A DNA stretch of 11,065 nucleotides from an uncultured Lautropia sp. Lineage in GTDB: Bacteria > Pseudomonadota > Gammaproteobacteria > Burkholderiales > Burkholderiaceae_E. A model generated the notes under the pieces. The model did no database searches, was not told the DNA's origin, and saw only the letters and a program-made list of their open reading frames with translations. Made by a program: the position numbers and the translations under genes. The DNA is taken from positions 1 to 11,065 of the forward strand of contig CALIXC010000312.1 in assembly GCA_938046755.1 (NCBI GenBank), read 5' to 3'. Shown here piece after piece: positions 6,434 to 11,065 of this stretch. The number at the start of each line of letters is the position of its first letter. The stretch's first letter is position 1.

Positions 6434-6451
6434 CCTCCTGTTTCGTTCCCC

Positions 6452-6826
6452 ATGGCAAGAACCCCGCACGCCCGATTCGACTGTGCCGCCGGCTGTCCGG
6501 TGGAAGCCACACTGAACCTGATCGGCGGCAAGTGGAAGGGGGTCATCCTCTACCATCTGCTCACCGGGAAGGTGCTGCGCTTCAATGCGCTCAAGCGCAT
6601 GCTGCCCAACATCACGCAGCGCATGCTCACCAACCAGCTGCGCGAGCTGGAGCATGATGGTCTGGTGGCCCGCACCATCTATCCGGAGGTGCCACCGCGT
6701 GTCGAATATCGGCTCACCGAGCACGGACAGACGCTGGAACCCGTCATTGCCGCCCTGAAGGCCTGGGGCGACAGTCATGTCGGCAAGCCGCCTGCGGCCG
6801 ACAAGGCTTACGGATCCCCCGACTGA
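6452..6826 (+). CDS. HxlR-family winged-helix transcriptional regulator
   Basis: 124 residues, typical for the family. The sequence follows the HxlR pattern: a Cys-bearing N-terminus (DCAAGCPVEATL, Cys11 and Cys15), IGGKWKGVILYHLL (24-37), RFNALKRMLPNITQRMLTNQLRELEHDGLV as the helix-turn-helix region (43-72), and the wing with YPEVPPRVEYRLTEHG (77-92). Related regulators (YodB, QorR, HypR) sense quinones or disulfide stress through a conserved N-terminal cysteine; Cys15 before Pro is the likely equivalent. The ATG at 6452 gives the family length, but its Shine-Dalgarno is weak. ATG 6344, with AAGG upstream, would add 36 unconserved residues. It probably controls itself, the divergent oxidoreductase and the MFS genes that follow 44 bp downstream (inference). 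Confidence 0.9.
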   Translation: MARTPHARFDCAAGCPVEATLNLIGGKWKGVILYHLLTGKVLRFNALKRMLPNITQRMLTNQLRELEHDGLVARTIYPEVPPRVEYRLTEHGQTLEPVIAALKAWGDSHVGKPPAADKAYGSPD

Positions 6827-6870
6827 TCCCCGGCATCCGTTCCCCGAAGATCCCTCCTCATCCCCGACTT

Positions 6871-8190
6871 ATGCTGAAGAACACCGGTATCACCATTGCG
6901 CTGGCCATGCTGTCCATGGTTGGTGCGCTGGGCATCGATGCCTATCTGCCCTCGTTTCCCGCCATCATCCAGGACTTCCAGGCCACGCCGCTGGCCGTGC
7001 AGCAGACGCTCAGCATCTACGTGGGCGCCATGGCCATCACCACGCTGTTTGCCGGCACGCTGTCCGACAGCTTTGGGCGCCGCCCCACGGTGATCGTGTC
7101 GCTGCTGCTGTTCACGGCAGGCTCGGCACTGGCCATCTTCGCCAAGGACATCCAGGTCCTGCTACTGGCCCGTGGCCTGCAGGGCGTCGCAGCCGGCTTC
7201 GGTGCGGTGCTTTCGCGCACCATCGTGCAGGACCGCTTTCAGGGCGCCGAGGCGCAGCGCGTGATGGCGCTCATCATGATGGTGTTCTCCATTGCCCCGT
7301 CGTTCGCGCCGGTCATCGGTGGCTGGCTGCAGGCCACCTTTGGCTGGCATTCAGTGTTCATCATGCTCACCGGCTACGGCCTCGTGCTGTGGCTCATCTG
7401 GCAGCTGGGCATTCCCGAGACGCTGCCGAAGGCGCAGCGCACGCCGCTGCAGCTGGGCCGCATCGTCGGCAACTACGGCAAGGTGCTGTGCCACCGCGTG
7501 TTCATCCCGCGCGTGCTAAGCATCGCCCTGGTCTTCATCGGCGTGGCCATCTACGTCAGCTCTGCCGCACCCTACATCATCAACATCCTGGGCCTGTCGG
7601 AAACCAGCTTCGCCTGGATGTTCATCCCCATGACACTGGGCATGCTGGGCGGCTCCAGCACCTCGCGCCGGCTGGCCCGCAAGGTGGCGCCCAGCCGCCT
7701 GACTTTCGTCGGCTTCGTGCTGATGCTGGGCGCCACCTTCACCAGCGTCGTCTACACCTCGGTGGCCACGCCGCAGGTTCCGTGGGCCGTCATTCCGCTG
7801 GGCATCTACTCCCTGGGCATGACCCTGGCCGTGCCCGGCATGACGGTGCAGGTGCTCAGCATCTTCCCGCAGATGCGCGGCCTGGCCGCCTCGCTGCAGA
7901 GCTTCGTGCAGATGAGCATCTTCGCGCTGGTCTCGGCCTTCGTGGCGCCGTTGCTCTTTCACAGTGCCCAGTGGCTGGCCATCGCCCACTTCACGGGTCT
8001 GGTCATCGCCGCGCTGCTGTGGGCGCTGGGGCCGCGCCATGAACCGGGCGTCGGGGCTGCCCCCACCGGCCACGCTCCCGGCGCGAACGGCTCTCCCGCC
8101 CCCTCGGGCACGGCCGCCGCGCCTGCCATCGCCCAGCCCGTGCCTGAAAAGGGCGCTTTCTCATCAGAGACGTCCGAACCCCGGCCATGA
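6871..8190 (+). CDS. Bcr/CflA-type multidrug efflux MFS transporter
   Basis: 439 residues, 12 hydrophobic segments, drug:proton antiporter of the DHA1 Bcr/CflA subfamily in the inner membrane. Signature elements: GIDAYLPSFPAI in TM1 (21-32), motif A GTLSDSFGRRP (62-72), RGLQGVAAGFGAVLSRTIVQD (101-121), and the motif-C-like APVIGGWLQATFGW (146-159). Family members are about 390-410 residues; here residues about 389-439 form an extra Pro/Ala/Gly/Ser-rich cytoplasmic tail. The final ATGA overlaps the next MFS start, implying translational coupling. There is no clear Shine-Dalgarno before ATG 6871. It lies 44 bp after the HxlR gene and is likely in its operon. The substrate cannot be read from sequence. 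Confidence 0.92.
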   Translation: MLKNTGITIALAMLSMVGALGIDAYLPSFPAIIQDFQATPLAVQQTLSIYVGAMAITTLFAGTLSDSFGRRPTVIVSLLLFTAGSALAIFAKDIQVLLLARGLQGVAAGFGAVLSRTIVQDRFQGAEAQRVMALIMMVFSIAPSFAPVIGGWLQATFGWHSVFIMLTGYGLVLWLIWQLGIPETLPKAQRTPLQLGRIVGNYGKVLCHRVFIPRVLSIALVFIGVAIYVSSAAPYIINILGLSETSFAWMFIPMTLGMLGGSSTSRRLARKVAPSRLTFVGFVLMLGATFTSVVYTSVATPQVPWAVIPLGIYSLGMTLAVPGMTVQVLSIFPQMRGLAASLQSFVQMSIFALVSAFVAPLLFHSAQWLAIAHFTGLVIAALLWALGPRHEPGVGAAPTGHAPGANGSPAPSGTAAAPAIAQPVPEKGAFSSETSEPRP

Positions 8191-9353
8191 GCACTCCTTC
8201 CTTGCCTGATACCCCCGCTGACCAGAAGCCTGCGGCGGGCAGGGCAGAGCAGCACAGCACGCGACTGCTGTTCCTGCTGGCCGGTTTCTCGGCTGCAGCC
8301 TGGGCTTCGCTCGTGCCGGTGGCCAAGGCCGCCACAGGCGTCAACGAAGGGCAGCTGGGCCTGGTCCTGCTGTGTCTGGGCATCGGCTCCCTGCTGGCCA
8401 TGCCGGTTTCCGGTGTGGTCAGCACCCGCCACGGCTGCCGCAAGGTGCTGATGGTCTGCGGCGTGGCCCTGTGTGCCTGCCTGCCGCTGCTGGCCTCGGT
8501 CCACAATGTCATCACGCTGGCCGCCTCGCTGTTCTTCTTTGGCGCCATGATCGGCACCTTCGACTGCGTGATGAACATCCAGGCCGTCATCGTCGAGCGC
8601 GACAGCAAGCGGCCGCTGATGTCAGGCTTTCATGGCTTCTACAGTCTGGGCGGCCTGCTGGGGGCTGCCACCACCAGCACCATCATGGACCTGGGCGTGA
8701 GCCCGTTCGGCACAGTGTCCAGCATCGCCCTGGCTGGCGTGCTGCTACTGATGCTCATCCGGCGGCACGTCCTGCCTTACGGGAACCCGGCCGAGGGCCC
8801 GCCGTTTGCACTGCCGCGCGGCGAAGTCCTCTTTCTGGGCATGCTGTGCATGACGGTCTTTCTGGTGGAAGGCTCGATGATGGACTGGAGCGCGGTGATG
8901 CTGACCGAGAACCACGGCATGCCGGTGGCGCAGGCCGGCTACGGCTTTGCAGCCTTCTCGCTCACCATGACCTTCGGCCGCCTGACCGGCGACCGCATCG
9001 TGGCAAGGGTAGGGCGGCGCAGCGTCGTGACGGTGGGCGGCCTGCTGGCCATGGGCGGCATCCTGCTGGCCACGCTGGTCCCCCTCTGGCAGGCAGCACT
9101 GCTGGGCTATGCCATGGTGGGGCTGGGCTGCTCCAACATCGTGCCGGTGCTGTTCACGGCCGTGGGGCGCCAGACCAGCATGCCGCAGAGCGTCGCCGTG
9201 CCGGCCATGTCCACACTCGGCTATGCCGGGGTCCTGGCCGGACCGGCCGCCATCGGCTTCATCGCACACCACAGCAGCCTGCCCATGGCCTTCCTGCTGG
9301 TGGCGGCGCTGATGCTGTTCGTGGCGATCAGCGGGCGCTTCCTGAAGCTCTGA
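8187..9353 (+). CDS. YbjJ/MosC-like MFS transporter
   Basis: 388 residues with about 12 hydrophobic segments. It belongs to the MFS branch containing E. coli YbjJ and rhizobial MosC, judged from GFHGFYSLGGLLGA (147-160) and VEGSMMDWSAVML (227-239), a block that reads EGA.ADWSA in relatives. A basic loop, GRLTGDRIVARVGRR (264-278), is the second-half counterpart of motif A. It is a different subfamily from the preceding Bcr/CflA gene, so this is not a tandem duplication. It overlaps that gene by 4 bp (ATGA), so they are co-translated. The first 24 residues are polar and probably cytoplasmic. The substrate is unknown; an efflux role is inferred from context. Confidence 0.87.
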   Translation: MSTPSLPDTPADQKPAAGRAEQHSTRLLFLLAGFSAAAWASLVPVAKAATGVNEGQLGLVLLCLGIGSLLAMPVSGVVSTRHGCRKVLMVCGVALCACLPLLASVHNVITLAASLFFFGAMIGTFDCVMNIQAVIVERDSKRPLMSGFHGFYSLGGLLGAATTSTIMDLGVSPFGTVSSIALAGVLLLMLIRRHVLPYGNPAEGPPFALPRGEVLFLGMLCMTVFLVEGSMMDWSAVMLTENHGMPVAQAGYGFAAFSLTMTFGRLTGDRIVARVGRRSVVTVGGLLAMGGILLATLVPLWQAALLGYAMVGLGCSNIVPVLFTAVGRQTSMPQSVAVPAMSTLGYAGVLAGPAAIGFIAHHSSLPMAFLLVAALMLFVAISGRFLKL

Positions 9354-9383
9354 CCCTGAAGCGCTGATCCGGAGGCTCTGATC
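9342..9383 (+). repeat. Three imperfect 14-bp tandem repeats across a stop codon
   Basis: CTGAAGCTCTGACC (9342-9355), CTGAAGCGCTGATC (9356-9369) and CGGAGGCTCTGATC (9370-9383) are head-to-tail, 2-3 mismatches between pairs; a partial fourth unit (TGAAG) follows. The first unit holds the MFS codons Leu-Lys-Leu and the TGA stop, so the repeat grew at the 3' end of the gene. Confidence 0.6.
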
Positions 9384-9420
9384 TGAAGACCATGACGGCA
9401 CAACCTTGATGTGGAACCGC

Positions 9421-9434
9421 TGGTTCTGGAACCA
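9421..9434. promoter_or_regulatory. Dyad in the MFS-doxX gap, possible operator
   Basis: TGGTTC-TG-GAACCA is a perfect 6-2-6 inverted repeat. A further TGGAACC (9412-9418) lies just upstream and repeats the right arm. The 266-bp gap (9354-9619) otherwise contains the tandem repeats, a moderately AT-rich stretch and a TACAAT (9522-9527) that could be a -10 for doxX, without a good -35. No gene is supported here. Confidence 0.35.
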
Positions 9435-9619
9435 CTGAGGGAGCATGACAGACCACTCGTCGTTTCATTTTCAGGAACAATCAGTTTCTTTATGGCCGTA
9501 CCGTTCCGATATGAGTGGACATACAATGCGTTCCAGCAGGTGCCCGGATGGCGACGACCCGTTCATCCCGTCCGGCCACCCCGGCTCCGATTCCTCCCTG
9601 ATAGATACATCGCCCCATC

Positions 9620-10009
9620 ATGAACGCTCTGTTTCGTCTGCAGGCACCGTTGCTGTCCGTCCTGCGCATCGTCTCCGCCTATCTCTTCATCTGGCACGGC
9701 ACCGCCAAGGTCTTCGGCTATCCTGCCTCGATGGGCGACATCTCCGGCAACCCGATGATGATCGCAGCCGCCGCCCTGGAACTGGTGGGCGGTGCGCTGC
9801 TGCTGCTGGGCCTGTTCACCCGGCCGGTCGCCTTCCTGCTTTCCGGCCAGATGGCCGTGGCCTACTTCATGGCACACGCGGCCCAGGGCAACGTGCTGAT
9901 GCCGATGGCCAACAGCGGTGAACTGGCGGTGCTGTTCTGCTTCGTCTTCCTCTACCTGTCGGCCGCCGGCGGCGGTACCCTGTCGCTGGATCACCTGCGC
10001 GGCAAGTAA
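9620..10009 (+). CDS. DoxX-family membrane protein
   Basis: 129 residues with four hydrophobic segments (about 9-26, 46-66, 69-88, 100-116), the size and topology of small DoxX/DoxD-like proteins. Typical blocks: LRIVSAYLFIWHGTAKVFGYP (15-35), LELVGGALLLLGLFTRPVAFLLSGQMAVAYF (53-83) and HAAQG...MANSGELAVLFCFVFLYLSAAG near the C-terminus. DoxX proteins are linked to thiol/quinone stress in bacilli (MhqP, CatD) and to oxidative stress in mycobacteria, but the biochemical activity of this subgroup is not settled. No obvious Shine-Dalgarno precedes the ATG; it was chosen because it gives the normal N-terminus. The next gene on the same strand encodes a nitroreductase, a pairing also seen in mhqNOP of Bacillus. 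Confidence 0.88.
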   Translation: MNALFRLQAPLLSVLRIVSAYLFIWHGTAKVFGYPASMGDISGNPMMIAAAALELVGGALLLLGLFTRPVAFLLSGQMAVAYFMAHAAQGNVLMPMANSGELAVLFCFVFLYLSAAGGGTLSLDHLRGK

Positions 10010-10030
10010 GAAGCCGCCTCGACCCTCACG

Positions 10031-10069
10031 GACGGGCCGACGCACCCGGCAATGCCCCGTCGGTCCGTC
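10031..10069 (+). terminator. Strong hairpin after doxX, candidate terminator
   Basis: GACGGGCCGACG (10031-10042) pairs with CGTCGGTCCGTC (10058-10069) over 12 bp with one G-U pair and a 15-nt loop, starting 22 bp after the doxX stop. The following TCTTCC is a poor U-tract, so it may be an inefficient terminator or a leader element of the nitroreductase gene. Confidence 0.45.
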
Positions 10070-10075
10070 TCTTCC

Positions 10076-10125
10076 GGGTACACTTTTCAGGTACCCAACG
10101 ATCTCCCGGAAACCCCCTTTTCCGG
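10076..10125 (+). other. Two further hairpins in the nitroreductase leader
   Basis: GGGTAC (10076-10081) pairs with GTACCC (10091-10096), and CCGGAAA (10106-10112) pairs with TTTCCGG (10119-10125). With the upstream 12-bp stem this makes three consecutive stems in the 162-bp gap. I do not recognise a riboswitch class. Confidence 0.4.
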
Positions 10126-10171
10126 TTCCCCGGGACCTCATTCATTCGCCTCATTCCATCAGGAGTCAAAC

Positions 10172-10777
10172 ATGTCCGTTACGCACATCCACCAGGCCGC
10201 CGAGAAACGTCGTTCCATCTACGCGCTGAACAAGCAGCTGCCGGTGCCGGCCGCCGACGTGGTGAAGATCATCGAGCACGCCGTCAAGCACACGCCGTCA
10301 GCGTTCAACTCGCAGTCCACCCGCCTGGTGGTCCTGCTGGGCGCCGAGCATGAAAAACTCTGGCAACTGACCGAGCAGGCGCTGGCTGCCATCGTGCCGG
10401 CCGACAAGTTCCAGCCCACCAAGGACAAGCTGGCCTCCTTTGCTGCCGGCGCCGGCACCGTACTGTTCTTCGAGGATCAGACCGTGGTGAAAGGCCTGCA
10501 AGACAAGTTCCCGCCGTACGCCGAGAACTTCCCCATCTGGGCCGAGCACGCCGACGCCATGCACCAGTACGCCATCTGGACGGCCCTGGCCAGCATCAAC
10601 GTGGGCGCCAGCCTGCAGCACTACAACCCGGTCATCGACGAAGCCGTGGCCCGCACCTGGAACGTGCCGGCCTCGTGGAAGCTGCGCGCCCAGCTGGTGT
10701 TCGGCGGCATTGCCGCCCCGGCTGGCGAGAAGTCCTTCGAGCCCGTCGAGGCTCGCCTGAAGGTCTACGGCCTGTAA
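10172..10777 (+). CDS. Frm2/CinD-type nitroreductase family protein
   Basis: 201 residues, a FMN-dependent NAD(P)H nitroreductase-fold enzyme of the branch including yeast Frm2/Hbn1 and Lactococcus CinD. FMN-contact elements: the N-terminal KRRSIYAL (12-19), TPSAFNSQSTRLVVLLG (41-57), and GASLQHYNPVID (145-156). LFFEDQTVVKGLQDKF (98-113) and WAEHADAMHQYAIWTAL (123-139) are characteristic of this subgroup. CinD reduces nitroaromatics and quinones and is copper-induced; the substrate here is not known. The start at 10172 is supported by AGGAG at 10161-10165 with 6-nt spacing; an upstream in-frame ATG at 10052 falls in a hairpin and was rejected. It follows doxX by 162 bp and ends 6 bp from the convergent gene. 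Confidence 0.9.
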   Translation: MSVTHIHQAAEKRRSIYALNKQLPVPAADVVKIIEHAVKHTPSAFNSQSTRLVVLLGAEHEKLWQLTEQALAAIVPADKFQPTKDKLASFAAGAGTVLFFEDQTVVKGLQDKFPPYAENFPIWAEHADAMHQYAIWTALASINVGASLQHYNPVIDEAVARTWNVPASWKLRAQLVFGGIAAPAGEKSFEPVEARLKVYGL

Positions 10778-10783
10778 GCGCGC

Positions 10784-11065
10784 CTACTCCTGCACCCCCT
10801 GGCATCCCCATAGGCCATCCCGCCGGGGGCGCAGAAAAACGGGCAGCATATGCCAGCCCTGCATCACGAAGGCGGCACACCACGCCAGCCCCGCCAGTTG
10901 CAGCAGCACCGGCGGATCGAACCAGTAGGCTAGCGCCCGCAGCACGGCGCTGGCCACCAGGAGACCGGCCCCCACCACCACCCAGGGGCGGCCATTCTTT
11001 TCCAGCCCGCTGTGCGTGTAGCCAGCAATGCAGATCACGGTGTAGACGGCCAGCCCCAGCGCCCC
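10784..11065 (-). CDS. NnrS-like membrane protein, C-terminal part only
   Basis: The minus-strand frame is open from the window edge to a TAG at 10786-10784, giving the last 93 residues of a protein that begins outside. Two hydrophobic helices are visible (about VVVGAGLLVASAVLRALAYW and VLLQLAGLAWCAAFVMQGW). The GYTHSGLE...RPW element and the C-terminal MLPVFLRPRRDG resemble the end of NnrS proteins, multi-helix heme/copper membrane proteins linked to nitric-oxide stress. The identification rests on this short tail. A GTG at 11038 is internal, since the frame continues upstream of it. Confidence 0.55.
   Translation of the reverse strand, partial: GALGLAVYTVICIAGYTHSGLEKNGRPWVVVGAGLLVASAVLRALAYWFDPPVLLQLAGLAWCAAFVMQGWHMLPVFLRPRRDGLWGCQGVQE

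Larger units (their letters stand above)
6054..6451. other. Divergent regulatory region between the oxidoreductase and the HxlR regulator
   Basis: About 400 bp with no gene I can support. From left to right: the oxidoreductase Shine-Dalgarno, GTCCGGAC (6114-6121, an 8-bp palindrome) overlapping two direct copies of ATGTCCG (6112-6118, 6124-6130), an AT-rich patch (6262-6282), a perfect TATAAT (6301-6306), and a 21-bp dyad (6413-6433). A possible minus-strand promoter is TGGACA (6287-6282) and TATGTG (6265-6260) with a 16-bp spacer. An in-frame extension of the regulator upstream of 6452 is open but shows no family similarity. Confidence 0.5.

Noticed and set aside
6206..6451. N-terminal extension of the HxlR regulator to ATG 6206
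   Set aside because: It would start upstream of the TATAAT at 6301, make the protein 206 residues, and add sequence unlike the family.
6777..8042. Plus-strand 421-codon frame overlapping the Bcr/CflA gene
   Set aside because: The translation is His/Arg/Ala/Gly-rich without membrane helices, while the other frame encodes an intact 12-helix transporter.
9445..9619. Small open frame in the MFS-doxX gap, running on into doxX in another frame
   Set aside because: No Shine-Dalgarno, no recognisable domain or membrane segment; it looks like open GC-rich intergenic sequence.
10778..10783. Terminator between the convergent nitroreductase and NnrS-like genes
   Set aside because: The gap is only 6 bp (GCGCGC) and no hairpin with a T-tract is visible around it.

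Overview
The window is GC-rich DNA with strong G/C preference at third codon positions. Its protein families point to a betaproteobacterium, probably Burkholderiales; this is inferred from protein resemblance and composition, since no rRNA or other phylogenetic marker is present. I see no RNA genes, insertion sequences, CRISPR arrays or phage genes.

Left half (about 110-4933, + strand): a complete ferrous-iron/heme-iron Efe locus in the order efeU (FTR1 permease), efeO (cupredoxin plus M75 domain), efeB (Tat-exported DyP peroxidase), then a second M75 protein without a cupredoxin (EfeM type). A strong Fur-box-like dyad overlaps a plausible -10 upstream of efeU, so the locus is probably iron-repressed. 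Every junction in the locus carries a GC-rich hairpin with no T-run. Two points stand out. EfeB has about 55 extra N-terminal residues with a duplicated CPAG motif before its twin-arginine signal. The free-standing M75 protein, not the cupredoxin fusion, keeps the classical RYSHTDLWDFQAN block.

Middle (5040-9353): a minus-strand NAD(P)H-dependent MDR oxidoreductase (zinc-binding ADH-like, QOR type) diverges from an HxlR-family regulator. Between them lie about 400 bp with a perfect TATAAT and a 21-bp dyad. The regulator is followed on the same strand by a Bcr/CflA drug-efflux MFS and a YbjJ/MosC-like MFS, which overlap by 4 bp (ATGA).

Right end (9620-11065): a small DoxX-family membrane protein, then a Frm2/CinD-type nitroreductase preceded by a 162-bp leader with three hairpins. 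A convergent minus-strand gene is cut by the window edge; its C-terminus resembles NnrS. The middle and right genes (HxlR regulator, quinone-oxidoreductase-like enzyme, efflux pumps, DoxX, nitroreductase) resemble the gene sets used against quinones and other electrophiles. That functional link is inferred from families and position only. No wholly new system is evident; the most unusual items are the EfeB extension, the division of M75 features between the two EfeO-like proteins, and the structured leaders.
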